Position numbers and translations under genes: made by a program
Source of the DNA: Arthrobacter sp. B2a2-09
Lineage (GTDB): Bacteria; Actinomycetota; Actinomycetes; Actinomycetales; Micrococcaceae
Direction of reading: 5' to 3'
Length of the DNA stretch: 64,000 bases
Assembly: GCF_027587375.1 (NCBI RefSeq)
Contig: NZ_JAMXIC010000004.1
Span: 195,299 to 259,298 of the forward strand
The notes under the pieces: generated by a model
What the model was told of the DNA's origin: nothing
The model's input: the letters and a program-made list of their open reading frames with translations, nothing else
The model's database searches: none
In this document: positions 7,551-16,652 of the stretch, in pieces
Position numbering within the stretch: the stretch's first letter is position 1
How the letters are laid out: the number at the start of each line of letters is the position of its first letter

Positions 7551-10500
7551 ATGAGCCCCAAAGGCCAACCGTCAGCGGTTAACTCCGGAACCAGCCCCGC
7601 CGGCACCGTCTCATCCCTTGATGGATTGCGGCGGTCCCTGGGTGAGGACCGGACCTTCGCGCGGGTCAGGCCAGAGGCTTCACGGGCCTTCAGCGAACGC
7701 AGCAGCGACTACCAGATCAGCGCCCCCACAGGCTTGAGGGCTGCGTTGTTGGCGGAAATGGCCGACGGCCTCGCCTCCCAAGCTCTTGAAGACAGCGCGG
7801 TGGTTTTGGCCGTGACGGCCACGGGCCGCGAAGCCGAAGATCTAACAGAGGCTTTGGCGGCCTATCTTCCGGCGGACTCGGTGGCGGCCTTCCCCAGCTG
7901 GGAAACCCTGCCGCACGAAAGGCTCTCGCCGCGCTCGGACACGGTGGGCCGCCGGCTCTCAGTCCTTCGCCGCTTGGCCCACCCGGAGGGCTCGACGGCG
8001 GGTGCCCTGCGGGTGGTCGTGGCGCCGGTTCGCGCTGTGGTCCAGCCGGTCGTGGCGGGCCTTGGGGAACTGGTCCCGGTGACGTTGAGGGTGGGGCAGG
8101 AAATGCCCTTCAGCGACGTGGTACGCCGCCTTGCCGACGCTGCCTACTCGCGCGTGGACATGGTTACCCACCGTGGCGAATTCGCCGTCAGGGGCGGTAT
8201 TTTGGACGTGTTCCCACCCACCGAGGACCACCCGATCAGGGTGGAATTCTTCGGCGACGAGGTGGACCAGATGCGCTGGTTTGCTGTGGCAGACCAGCGT
8301 TCGCTCTCCGGTCCGGCCGTGCACCACCCCACCGAATTGCACGCCCCGCCCTGCCGGGAAATACTCATCACGCCGTCGGTGATGTCCCGGGCCGCCAAGC
8401 TCAAGGCCGAGATGCCGGCCGCCGCGGACATGTTGGAAAAGATCGCGGGCGGCATCGCCGTCGAGGGCATGGAGTCCCTGGCTCCGGTCCTGGTAGACGC
8501 GATGGTGCCTTTCGTGGACCAATTGCCGGCAGGTTCGATCGGGGTGGTCATCGAACCGGAGAAGGTCCGCACCCGCGCGCACGACCTCGCGGCCACCAAC
8601 GAGGAGTTCCTCGAAGCGGCCTGGTCCACGGCGTCCGACGGCGGGGCCGCGCCCCTCGATCTCGACTCAGTATTGGGCTCCCAAGCCGCTTCAGCTTTGC
8701 ATGCGGCCAGTTTCCAATCCTTGGCGGACACCCGGAGCGCAGCGCTGGCCCACGGCGTGTCCTGGTGGTCCATCACGTCCTTGGCGACGGACGAAGAACT
8801 GGTCCTCGACATCGACGTCCTGAACCTGCATGCCCGCGAACCGCGCGGCTACCAGGGCGACGTCGCGGAGATGCTCGAATTCATCGGTTCCCACGTGCGG
8901 GACCAATGGCGCATTGTGGTGGCCACGGACGGGCCCGGGCCTGCCCAGCGTCTCGCTGAATTGTTCCATGATGCTGACATCCCGTGTTCCCGTGTCGACT
9001 CCCTGGCCCACGAACCCCAGGCCGGCATCATCGAGGTGACCACTGCCGCCGTCGGGCGCGGTTTTGTCTTGGACGGCCTCAAGCTGGGGCTGCTCACGGA
9101 GGCGGACCTCCTGGGCCGCACGTCGGCCGGGTCCACGAAGGACATGCGGCGCATGCCCTCCAAACGACGCAACGCCGTGGACCCCCTCCAGCTGCACGCC
9201 GGTGACTTCGTGGTCCACGAACAGCACGGGATCGGGAAGTTCGTGGAGCTGATCCAGCGCAAGGTGGCCGGCTCCTCTGCTGGGCCCTCCGGGGGAGATG
9301 CCGGTCTTCGCGAGTACCTCGTCCTCGAGTACGCGGCGTCCAAGCGCGGCGCCCCCGGCGACCGGCTTTTCGTGCCCACGGACCAGCTGGACCAGGTGAC
9401 CCGCTACGTCGGGGGCGACACGCCGTCGTTGAGCAAGATGGGCGGGGCGGACTGGGCGAGCACCAAGTCCAAGGCCCGCAAGGCCGTCAAGGAAATCGCG
9501 GGCGAGCTCATCAGGCTGTACTCGGCCCGAATGGCCTCGCGCGGGCACGCCTTCGCTCCGGACACGCCGTGGCAGCGGGAGCTTGAGGAAGCCTTCCCGT
9601 ATGTGGAGACGCCGGACCAGCTCACCACCATCAATGAGGTCAAGGCCGACATGGAGCGCGAGATTCCCATGGACCGTCTGGTCTCCGGCGACGTCGGCTA
9701 CGGGAAGACCGAGATCGCCGTCCGCGCCGCGTTCAAGGCCGTGCAGGACGGCAAACAGGTTGCGGTGCTGGTTCCCACCACACTGCTCGCCCAGCAGCAT
9801 TATGAAACGTTCACCGAGCGCTTCTCCGGATTCCCTTTGCGCGTCAAGCCGCTGTCCCGGTTCCAAGGTACGAAGGAAGCCAAGGAGACCATGGAGGGAG
9901 TCAAGAACGGCACCGTGGATGTGGTCATTGGAACGCACCGCCTGCTGTCCAAGGACTTCGAGTTCAAGGACCTCGGCTTGGTGATCGTCGATGAGGAGCA
10001 GCGCTTCGGTGTGGAGCACAAGGAAGCCCTCAAGAAGATGCGCACCAACGTGGATGTCCTAGCCATGAGCGCCACCCCCATCCCGCGTACCTTGGAAATG
10101 TCCCTCACCGGTATTCGCGAAACGTCCACGCTTGCCACACCGCCGGAGGAGCGGCACCCGGTGCTGACGTATGTTGGGCCGTTCACCAACAAGCAGACCT
10201 CCGCGGCGATCCGGCGTGAACTCATGCGCGAAGGCCAGGTGTTCTTCGTCCACAACCGTGTGTCCTCGATTGAGCGCATCGCCGCCCAGATCCGGGAACT
10301 CGTCCCAGAAGCCCGCGTTGAAGTGGCGCATGGGCAGATGTCCGAGAGCCGCCTGGAAAAGATCATCGTGGACTTCTGGGAGAAGCGCTTTGATGTCCTG
10401 GTCTGCACCACCATCATTGAGACCGGCCTGGATATTTCCAATGCCAACACCCTGATTGTGGACGGCGCGGATAAGTACGGCCTCTCCCAGCTCCACCAGT

Positions 10501-11279
10501 TGCGTGGCCGCGTGGGCCGTGGCCGCGAACGCGCCTACGCCTACTTCCTCTACCCCTCCGAGAAGCCCCTGGGTGAAGTGGCGCTCGAACGGCTCAAAGC
10601 CGTCGCGGCCCATAACGAGCTTGGCGCGGGCATGCAGTTGGCCATGAAGGACCTCGAAATCCGCGGTGCCGGCAACCTCTTGGGCGGGGAACAGTCCGGG
10701 CACATCCAAGGAGTCGGCTTCGATCTGTACATCCGGCTGGTGGGCGAAGCCGTCGCCGAATACCGCGGCGAGGCCGAAGAGAAGGCCGCCGACATGAAGA
10801 TCGAGCTGCCAGTCAACGCCCACCTGCCGCACGACTATGTGCCGGGAGAACGCCTGCGGCTGGAGGCCTACAGGAAACTGGCTGCGGCCATCACGAACGA
10901 GGCCATCGACGAGGTACTGGCAGAACTCGTGGACCGTTACGGTGAGCCGCCGTTACCCGCGAAGAACCTGATCGCCGTCGCGCGCTTCCGGGTGGGTGCC
11001 CGCGAAGCGGGACTGTCCGACGTCGCGCTCCAAGGCAACTTCATCCGTTTCTCGCCCGCCCAGCTGCCCGAATCCAAGGTCATGCGGCTCAACCGCATGT
11101 ACCCTGGCTCGCAGACCAAGCCGGCCCTCGACGCCGTGCTGATCCCCAAGCCCAAGACGGCGAGGATCGGCGGCCGCGACCTGCAGGACGCCGAGATCCT
11201 GGAGTGGGCCAACACCGTGATCGAAGCTATCTTCTTCTCGGCTTCGCCGACGTCCAGCGCTTCGCAGACCGCAGGCTAA
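7551..11279 (+). CDS. mfd: transcription-repair coupling factor Mfd
   Basis: Mfd displaces RNA polymerase stalled at DNA lesions and recruits UvrA for strand-specific repair. It is a full-length protein of 1242 residues. The N-terminal UvrB-like module includes SWETLPHERLSPRSDTVGRR near 120. A CarD-like RNA polymerase interaction domain (GDFVVHEQHGIGKFVEL) begins near 550. The SF2 translocase has Walker A GDVGYGKTEIAVRAA near 712, DEEQRFGVEHK near 812, SATPIPRTLEMS, and QLRGRVGRG near 985. The C-terminal TRCF domain follows. ATG 7551 has GAGGAG 8-9 nt upstream, preferred over GTG 7542. The next gene starts 3 nt after the stop. Confidence 0.97.
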   Translation: MSPKGQPSAVNSGTSPAGTVSSLDGLRRSLGEDRTFARVRPEASRAFSERSSDYQISAPTGLRAALLAEMADGLASQALEDSAVVLAVTATGREAEDLTEALAAYLPADSVAAFPSWETLPHERLSPRSDTVGRRLSVLRRLAHPEGSTAGALRVVVAPVRAVVQPVVAGLGELVPVTLRVGQEMPFSDVVRRLADAAYSRVDMVTHRGEFAVRGGILDVFPPTEDHPIRVEFFGDEVDQMRWFAVADQRSLSGPAVHHPTELHAPPCREILITPSVMSRAAKLKAEMPAAADMLEKIAGGIAVEGMESLAPVLVDAMVPFVDQLPAGSIGVVIEPEKVRTRAHDLAATNEEFLEAAWSTASDGGAAPLDLDSVLGSQAASALHAASFQSLADTRSAALAHGVSWWSITSLATDEELVLDIDVLNLHAREPRGYQGDVAEMLEFIGSHVRDQWRIVVATDGPGPAQRLAELFHDADIPCSRVDSLAHEPQAGIIEVTTAAVGRGFVLDGLKLGLLTEADLLGRTSAGSTKDMRRMPSKRRNAVDPLQLHAGDFVVHEQHGIGKFVELIQRKVAGSSAGPSGGDAGLREYLVLEYAASKRGAPGDRLFVPTDQLDQVTRYVGGDTPSLSKMGGADWASTKSKARKAVKEIAGELIRLYSARMASRGHAFAPDTPWQRELEEAFPYVETPDQLTTINEVKADMEREIPMDRLVSGDVGYGKTEIAVRAAFKAVQDGKQVAVLVPTTLLAQQHYETFTERFSGFPLRVKPLSRFQGTKEAKETMEGVKNGTVDVVIGTHRLLSKDFEFKDLGLVIVDEEQRFGVEHKEALKKMRTNVDVLAMSATPIPRTLEMSLTGIRETSTLATPPEERHPVLTYVGPFTNKQTSAAIRRELMREGQVFFVHNRVSSIERIAAQIRELVPEARVEVAHGQMSESRLEKIIVDFWEKRFDVLVCTTIIETGLDISNANTLIVDGADKYGLSQLHQLRGRVGRGRERAYAYFLYPSEKPLGEVALERLKAVAAHNELGAGMQLAMKDLEIRGAGNLLGGEQSGHIQGVGFDLYIRLVGEAVAEYRGEAEEKAADMKIELPVNAHLPHDYVPGERLRLEAYRKLAAAITNEAIDEVLAELVDRYGEPPLPAKNLIAVARFRVGAREAGLSDVALQGNFIRFSPAQLPESKVMRLNRMYPGSQTKPALDAVLIPKPKTARIGGRDLQDAEILEWANTVIEAIFFSASPTSSASQTAG

Positions 11280-11282
11280 GCG

Positions 11283-12089
11283 ATGATGGGAGGACACCAC
11301 GCCGCGTCCGGGGCCGCGGCGTGGATAGCTATTGCTTCAACCGGCCCGTACGCCTTGGGCTGGTACCCACTGGACGCCACTGGAATCCTCATCGGAGCGA
11401 TGACGACGGCGGGGACTGCTTTGGTGTGCGATTGGGACCACCGCTCAAGCACCATCGCCCATTCGCTGCCGCCACTGTCCAACGTGATCGCCGTCGGGAT
11501 CGAGAAGGCCAGCGGAGGGCACCGCCAGGGAACCCATTCGCTGTTGGGCGCCTCGGCTTTCGTGGTGCTCGCCGCCATGGCTGCCCAGTTCCAGCTGGAT
11601 ACTCCCGTGGGCCGTTTGTCCGTTGGCGCCGGGCTGTTGTGCATGTTTATGATCAACCTGGCCGCCAAAGCCCTCAAGCTGTTCCCGAACTCGGGGTGGA
11701 TCGCCAACTGGGTCTTCGCGCTAGCCATGGCCGGGCTGGTCACGTGGTTCGCCCCGCATCAGTGGAGCTGGCTACCGCTATCCATGCTCACCGGCGTCGT
11801 AATCCACATTGTGGGCGACATGATCACCACCGGGGGAGTGCCGCTGCTGTGGCCCATCGTCATCAAGCCGCCGAAGTTCTGGCGCAAGCTGCCCCTCGTC
11901 AGCGGGATCTGGCGGGCCAACGGCGCATTCTCCATCCCTTTGCTTGGCAAGGCCGGTTCCCGGCGGGAATGGCTGGTCTTGATTCCCGTGAGCGGCTACG
12001 CCATGGTTGGACTTGGCCTGGCGGCGTGGGCATTGCTCCGGAACCAGTGGCCGGCACTCCTTGCACTCTTGTTGGGCCTAGGTGGTTGA
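11283..12089 (+). CDS. YdjM-like membrane-bound metal-dependent hydrolase
   Basis: 268 residues of the YdjM/DUF457-type membrane hydrolase family. Metal-binding residues appear as HHAASGAA near the start, CDWDHRSS near 50 and GGHRQGTHSLLG near 78; a later GDMITTGG lies near 180. Several hydrophobic helices span residues about 85-165 and 225-268, so it is an inner-membrane protein. Its substrate in Actinobacteria is not known to me. It starts 3 nt after mfd (ATGATG, either codon), so it is probably in the mfd transcript. Confidence 0.8.
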   Translation: MMGGHHAASGAAAWIAIASTGPYALGWYPLDATGILIGAMTTAGTALVCDWDHRSSTIAHSLPPLSNVIAVGIEKASGGHRQGTHSLLGASAFVVLAAMAAQFQLDTPVGRLSVGAGLLCMFMINLAAKALKLFPNSGWIANWVFALAMAGLVTWFAPHQWSWLPLSMLTGVVIHIVGDMITTGGVPLLWPIVIKPPKFWRKLPLVSGIWRANGAFSIPLLGKAGSRREWLVLIPVSGYAMVGLGLAAWALLRNQWPALLALLLGLGG

Positions 12090-12216
12090 CCGACCGTTTC
12101 GATCACCGCTTCTGACCATCTTTGCGCGACAACGACAGCGACACGCCTTTTTGGGGCGAGTCGCCGTCGTCCGCGTTCAAAGGGGTCAGAAGTGGTGGAG
12201 TCGCGCTTAAACTACG

Positions 12217-12250
12217 GTGGCCCCGGACCAAGTCCGGGGCCACAGCTTTT
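12217..12250. terminator. rho-independent terminator
   Basis: An 11-bp perfect GC-rich stem (GTGGCCCCGGA with TCCGGGGCCAC) and a 5-nt loop is followed by AGCTTTT. It lies between the convergent hydrolase (ends 12089) and the small membrane protein (ends 12262) and can serve both. Confidence 0.8.
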
Positions 12251-12261
12251 GCGGTTAAGTC

Positions 12262-12486
12262 CTAGCTTTCGCCAGCCGAGTTGGAGCGGCCGAGGATGGT
12301 CTGCGGGATCCAGAACGCGAGGCCAAAGAGGACCAGGCAGATGGCCATCGGCCAAGTGTTCTCCAGCGTCAGGAAAGTCAGGGAATAGATGGCGCCGAGG
12401 AACAGGGCCATGCTGATCACAAAGAGCAGAATGCTCTGGCCCAGGGGGTTCTCTTTTTCGATGGGCTGGCTGGTGTTCTGGGACAT
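12262..12486 (-). CDS. hypothetical two-helix membrane protein
   Basis: 74 residues. A polar N-terminus (MSQNTSQPIEKENPLG) is followed by hydrophobic helices at about 18-38 (SILLFVISMALFLGAIYSL) and 45-63 (WPMAICLVLFGLAFWIPQ), then a short polar tail. I recognise no functional family. A strong GAGGAGG ribosome-binding site sits just before the ATG, which supports it being expressed. It ends at the shared terminator at 12217-12250. It lies 53 bp downstream of deoC on the same strand and may be its operon partner. Confidence 0.65.
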   Translation of the reverse strand: MSQNTSQPIEKENPLGQSILLFVISMALFLGAIYSLTFLTLENTWPMAICLVLFGLAFWIPQTILGRSNSAGES

Positions 12487-12539
12487 GCTTTCCTCCTCGG
12501 CCCCGGGGGGCTCAAAAACTATGGCGGCTGCCGGGAAAC

Positions 12540-13244
12540 TCAGTACGCGGATGAACCTTGTTCACCTTTGACGATGGCAATTCCGGAGCTCGCACCGATA
12601 CGTGTTGCACCAGCAGCAATCATAGCCTGTGCATCGGCCAGGGAACGTACTCCACCGGACGCCTTGACGCCGAGGTCCGGGCCAACTGTCTTGCGCATGA
12701 GCGCGACGTCTTCCACCGTGGCGCCGCCACCGTTGAAACCAGTTGAGGTCTTGACGAAGTCCGCCCCCGCCTCCACCGATGCCTCGCAAGCCAGGATCTT
12801 CTGCTCGTCATTCAGCAGGGAGGTTTCGATGATGACCTTGAGGATGGCTCCGCCGGCGTGGACCGCCTCCGCTACGGCCGTGATGTCATCCACCAACGCG
12901 CCTTTGTCCCCGGCGCGGGCCGCGGCGATGTTGATCACCATGTCGATTTCATCCGCACCATCCAAAACGGCACCACGTGCTTCGAAGGCCTTGACGTCGC
13001 TGGGAGTGGCGCCCAGCGGAAAACCGACAACCGAGCAAGTGAGCACTCCGGAACCCTTGAGTGCTTTCGTGACGGTCTTGACCCAAATCGGATTGACGCA
13101 CACCGACTTGAACTTGTACTCGGCCGCCTCCGCACAGACCTGGCGCACCTCGGCTTCGCTGGCCTCTGGTTTGAGGAGAGTGTGGTCGATGTATGAAGCG
13201 ATGCTTGCACTATTGTCCAGTGCTGTGGAGGCTTCGTTGCTCAT
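12540..13244 (-). CDS. deoC: deoxyribose-phosphate aldolase DeoC
   Basis: Class I aldolase cleaving 2-deoxyribose 5-phosphate to glyceraldehyde 3-phosphate and acetaldehyde in nucleoside catabolism. The 234 residues show [10 protein letters not shown] near 19, VVGFPLGA near 74, ADEIDMVIN near 96, the Schiff-base lysine in [14 protein letters not shown] near 165 and the second lysine in VKASGGVRS near 195. GAAGGA lies 6 nt before the ATG. The purine nucleoside phosphorylase at 31.2 kb acts earlier in the same salvage route but is not linked. The stop lies 53 bp from the next small gene. Confidence 0.95.
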   Translation of the reverse strand: MSNEASTALDNSASIASYIDHTLLKPEASEAEVRQVCAEAAEYKFKSVCVNPIWVKTVTKALKGSGVLTCSVVGFPLGATPSDVKAFEARGAVLDGADEIDMVINIAAARAGDKGALVDDITAVAEAVHAGGAILKVIIETSLLNDEQKILACEASVEAGADFVKTSTGFNGGGATVEDVALMRKTVGPDLGVKASGGVRSLADAQAMIAAGATRIGASSGIAIVKGEQGSSAY

Positions 13245-13401
13245 GGAGGTCCTTCCGTGGCGGGCCCGGTGTGCCGCAAGGGTCGCGGCTCGTCAAATGA
13301 CCATCTTGCCACACTGCCCGGCTGCCGTGGAGGCTCCCTCGGACGGCCGGGCGGGCTGGGTATTGGCCCGCCACAGGCCGGCCCAGGCCGCCCGAGCCGC
13401 C

Positions 13402-14310
13402 TCAGGCCGCGGCGACGGCGGAGCGTGCGGAACGCGGGGACTGTGTGGGGCTGGAAGTGCGGAACCTGGCGTCTTCCTCAAGCCGGGTGGCGCAGTGTGC
13501 CGCTGCGGCATTCGAGGACAAGACGAGCCCAAGGCGCATGCCGTCCCGGGATGCGGCGTCGCCGATCGCCCAGATGCCCGGCACCGAAGTGGCGAAGTCG
13601 CGCCCCACCCTGATGCCGCCGTCGGGCGCTGTTTGCAGGCCCGCACTCCCAGCGAGCCCGTTGCGGGGGAGCCGTTCCTCGGCGAGCACCACAAGATCGC
13701 CGTTCATGCTGCTCCCGTCTTCGAAGACGATCCCGGTAGCCGGCAGGGCCGAACCAGCGACGGAAGGCATGACGGCAGCTGGACGCAAGGTGGTACGGAT
13801 GGGCCGGACTCCGCGGGCACGCAGCACCGCCTCGGCCTGGCCGGCTGCCGGACCGGTACCAACCAAAATCCCCAGCGGGCGACGGCCCAGGACCCGGGTG
13901 ATGTCCTTGACCGCGGTGCCGATCTGTTCGGCGTCGTCGATGGTGGAGTAGTTCAGGCTGCGCGCGGCGCCTTGGACCGGCGGGAACATGGGGGAGGAGC
14001 CGGTGGCAATCACCAGCTGATCGTAGGGGAACTCGAGGCCCTCGGTAGTGGTGACCGTGCGGGCCTGGACATCGATGAAGCTCGCGGCCTGGCCGAAACG
14101 CACGGAGACCTGGGGGAGGGCGGCGAGCTCCAGGAGCGCATCGGGGCCCTCGTCGCGGTTGCTCAGCACTGTGATGGTGCCGAGGAACGATGCCGTTCCC
14201 GGCTGTCGCGAAGAGCTACTCCCAGTCAGCCGGCGGACCAGGGCCTGGGCTGCGGGCCCGGCTCCTGCGATGACGAGGTGGACGGAGCCTGCGGATGGGG
14301 TGATGGACAT
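13402..14310 (-). CDS. FAD-dependent pyridine nucleotide-disulfide oxidoreductase
   Basis: 302 residues. It has a dinucleotide-binding N-terminus (LVIAGAGPAAQALVRRL), the LVIATGSSP segment near 95, a second binding fold near 145 (LGILVGTGPAAGQAEAVL) and the closing SVPGIWAIGDAASRDGM near 255. It resembles the FAD/NAD module of NirB and of ferredoxin reductases but lacks any BFD, Fe-S or siroheme domain. It is shorter than the usual 400 residues and has a low-complexity Ser/Arg/Ala tail. GlnR-like half-sites at 14417-14443 and the nearby nitrite genes suggest a nitrogen-linked redox role; that is inference. Its electron acceptor is unknown. Confidence 0.72.
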   Translation of the reverse strand: MSITPSAGSVHLVIAGAGPAAQALVRRLTGSSSSRQPGTASFLGTITVLSNRDEGPDALLELAALPQVSVRFGQAASFIDVQARTVTTTEGLEFPYDQLVIATGSSPMFPPVQGAARSLNYSTIDDAEQIGTAVKDITRVLGRRPLGILVGTGPAAGQAEAVLRARGVRPIRTTLRPAAVMPSVAGSALPATGIVFEDGSSMNGDLVVLAEERLPRNGLAGSAGLQTAPDGGIRVGRDFATSVPGIWAIGDAASRDGMRLGLVLSSNAAAAHCATRLEEDARFRTSSPTQSPRSARSAVAAA

Positions 14311-14416
14311 GGTGGGTCCCTTCGCTGAACTGAGTTGTGGTGGATGTGCCTGTGCCCAGCGTAGGCGCGGGGTTTTTCAGTAGTGTTTCCCTGTTGTTGC
14401 CATTTGGCGGTGGCCT

Positions 14417-14443
14417 GTTCCCTGATGGTTACCAGCCGGTAAT
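14417..14443 (-). promoter_or_regulatory. candidate GlnR-type operator
   Basis: Read on the minus strand, ATTAC, GTAAC and GGAAC recur with exactly 6 bp between them (11-bp period), close to the GlnR pattern GTnAC-n6-GaAAC. A GTGAC lies one base out of phase at 14451-14455. It is about 110-130 bp upstream of the FAD oxidoreductase start. Weaker than the nirB array. Confidence 0.35.
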
Positions 14444-14486
14444 GAGCTGGGTCACACGCGGCCGTCTGGGCATAAACCCGGCGCGG

Positions 14487-15434
14487 CTATGGCGCTGTGC
14501 GGGAGCGGTCCGGAGGCGCCAACCACTCCTGGCCCTGACCGAGCCCAACTACGCTGTCCATTGTGCCTCCGCCGCGGAGGGCGGCCGCACCTGCTTCCGT
14601 GGAAGCCGTGAGGAACCATGCCTCGAAGTGGTCGTCCAGGACGCAATGCGCTTCGGGAAGCCACGCGGTAAACACTGGCTTGGGTGCCACGCCGAGGGTT
14701 TTCAACGGGGCGACGCCGGGAGCGTCGCCCAGGACGAGCCGCGCCTTGGCCTGCCTGCCGTAAGCGACGTTCGCGGTGCCCTCGACATAGCTGTTGGACT
14801 TCCATAGCATCCCGCGGAAGGCGCAATAGTTGGAGACCGCGAGCCTCACCGGGAGCCCGACCGGAGCGGGCTGTTCGATTTCGATGTAGCAGCCCAGCAT
14901 TCCGTCCTGGTCGTACTGGGCCGAGACCGTAGTGTCCGTGATGACGAAGTCGAGGTTGGCCTGGTGCTTGGGCATGCCCCAGATTCCCTTGCCGCCCTTG
15001 ACTGAGATTTCGGTGCTGACCGGTAGGTCCACCACGAATTGGCCAAGCCCGAACGATTTCTGGAAAATGAGCGGCAGGAGCGGCGGAACGGGCCGGCTGC
15101 CGTGGGTGACCGCGATGGCCAGGGAATATTCGATGTATTTGCCGATGTCCGTCGACGTGCAATTGACCACAGTGACCATCAGCAGCCCTTTGCCGCCAAG
15201 GCTGAAGGGGCGCATTTCCTTGCCGGGAAGCAGTCCGGCAGCGGCGCGTTTGTTGATGGGAAAGGCCGCCATCAGCATGGGGAAGTCGTTCGAATTGAGC
15301 GGCATGGCGTACTTGATGCCGTCCACTTCGGCGTACTGGCCGGTGAGTTCGATCTGGCGGCGGGGCACCAGGGAGGGGAGTACCCTGTGGAGGGATCTGT
15401 GCATCGCCGCGTGCAGCTGTGCGAAGTTTTTCAT
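14487..15434 (-). CDS. acetoacetate decarboxylase family protein
   Basis: 315 residues from ATG 15434, where GGAGGAACGGCC gives a good ribosome-binding site; the upstream in-frame start at 15479 has none. The protein has the acetoacetate decarboxylase-like beta-fold, with GGKGIWGMPKHQANLDF near 150 holding a lysine where the Schiff-base lysine of true ADC is expected. It also has YIEYSLAIAV near 95 and AWFLTASTE near 270. Many members of this superfamily are not acetoacetate decarboxylases, so the substrate is open. It is flanked by the FAD oxidoreductase downstream and the LacI gene upstream, on the same strand but with 74-176 bp gaps. Confidence 0.7.
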   Translation of the reverse strand: MKNFAQLHAAMHRSLHRVLPSLVPRRQIELTGQYAEVDGIKYAMPLNSNDFPMLMAAFPINKRAAAGLLPGKEMRPFSLGGKGLLMVTVVNCTSTDIGKYIEYSLAIAVTHGSRPVPPLLPLIFQKSFGLGQFVVDLPVSTEISVKGGKGIWGMPKHQANLDFVITDTTVSAQYDQDGMLGCYIEIEQPAPVGLPVRLAVSNYCAFRGMLWKSNSYVEGTANVAYGRQAKARLVLGDAPGVAPLKTLGVAPKPVFTAWLPEAHCVLDDHFEAWFLTASTEAGAAALRGGGTMDSVVGLGQGQEWLAPPDRSRTAP

Positions 15435-15508
15435 GGCCGTTCCTCCGGACCAAGAGTGAATGTACGGCCATGTTCCCACCGGGCCGGGAACCTGTCCATG
15501 ATGTGGAA

Positions 15509-16519
15509 TTAGCGCCTGGGCGCCGCCGTTGAGTTGCGGACTACCAACTCAGGTGTGAGGCGCTCGTCCGCGATGGGAGCATCGGGATGGTTGAGCCGGT
15601 CCATGGCCACGGCTCCGGCGACGCTTCCCAGTTCCATCGCGTGGAGGTCCACCGACGTCAGGTCGATGCCGTGGAGCCGGCCGGTCCGTGAGTTGTCATA
15701 GCCCACCAGCGACAGGTCCCCGGGAATGGCCAGGCCCCTGGCGTAGGCGGCTTCGCGTGCCGCCATCGCGAACTGGTCATTGTGGGTGAAGATGGCTGTC
15801 GGGCGGTCCGCGGCGTCAAGCAGTTCAGCTGCGGCACGCTGGCCGGCATCTTGCGTGAAGTCATCGGCCGGCACGGTCCAGGGAACGAGGCCCGCACCGC
15901 GCATTGTCTTCTCATAGCTTCTTCGGCGGACCGTGTGGCCGTCATAGTCGGGTCCGGCAAGATGGGCGATCCGGGTGTGTCCAAGGCTGAGGAGGTGTTC
16001 GGTGGCGGCGCGCGCGCCGGCGTCGTCGTCCGAATACACGCTGTCGACGCCGGCCACCGGACGCGCGACGCTGACGATCGGGACTATTTGCGCCAGTTCC
16101 CGCACTCGTTCGTCCGGGTCCAGCAGCGTTGCTGCGATGATGATCCCCACCCGCGCCTCGATCAGCGAATCCACGGCTCCCGGGTCCACGCCGTCGATCG
16201 GCTGGGAGACGCTCAGGATGAGTCGGTTGCGGGCCTGGGGGAGTGCCATCTGTACGCCACTGAGGATGTCGGCGTAGACCTCGTTGTGGATGTCCATCAA
16301 ATAGAGCCCGACGGCGGAGCGATGCTTGCGTGCCAGATCGGCAGCGGCCGCATTTGGTCGGTAACCGAGACGTTTTGCCGCGTCGAAGATGGCCCGTTTC
16401 GTCTCGCCGCTGACACCAGGGGCATCGCGGAAGGCGAACGACACGAGTGTGCGGGAGACGCCGACTTCACGCGCAACATCGCTCTGGGTTGCGGGACGGT
16501 ACTGTCGGTCAAAGCCCAT
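15509..16519 (-). CDS. LacI family transcriptional regulator
   Basis: 336 residues from ATG 16519; the open frame runs on upstream but homology to the helix-turn-helix begins here. The DNA-binding domain is QSDVAREVGVSRTLVSFAF, followed by GYRPNAAAADLARKH (hinge), at about 10-65. The periplasmic-binding-protein-like effector domain fills the rest (VGLYLMDIHNEVYADIL, HLLSLGHTRIAHLAGP, TAIFTHNDQFAMAA, LVGYDNSRTG). It is divergent from the sugar transporter at 16653, so it very probably represses that transporter in response to a sugar. The sugar cannot be named from sequence. Confidence 0.9.
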   Translation of the reverse strand: MGFDRQYRPATQSDVAREVGVSRTLVSFAFRDAPGVSGETKRAIFDAAKRLGYRPNAAAADLARKHRSAVGLYLMDIHNEVYADILSGVQMALPQARNRLILSVSQPIDGVDPGAVDSLIEARVGIIIAATLLDPDERVRELAQIVPIVSVARPVAGVDSVYSDDDAGARAATEHLLSLGHTRIAHLAGPDYDGHTVRRRSYEKTMRGAGLVPWTVPADDFTQDAGQRAAAELLDAADRPTAIFTHNDQFAMAAREAAYARGLAIPGDLSLVGYDNSRTGRLHGIDLTSVDLHAMELGSVAGAVAMDRLNHPDAPIADERLTPELVVRNSTAAPRR

Positions 16520-16613
16520 GCCCTCATCTTCCCACGGCGAAGAAGTCTCAATTAAGTCATTTGTTAGATTGACCTTACATTTAAGTCTTTCGCGCGTTAG
16601 TCTGTTATTCAGA

Positions 16614-16630
16614 GCGGGTGTATGACCCGC
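16614..16630. promoter_or_regulatory. candidate operator (inverted repeat) between lacI-type gene and transporter
   Basis: GCGGGT, 5-nt gap, ACCCGC: a perfect 6-bp inverted repeat 22 nt before the transporter start. The divergent promoters must lie in 16520-16652. It lacks the central CG typical of LacI sites, so binding by the neighbouring regulator is only a guess. Confidence 0.28.
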
Positions 16631-16652
16631 ATCACAAGACAAAGGAGTCCTG

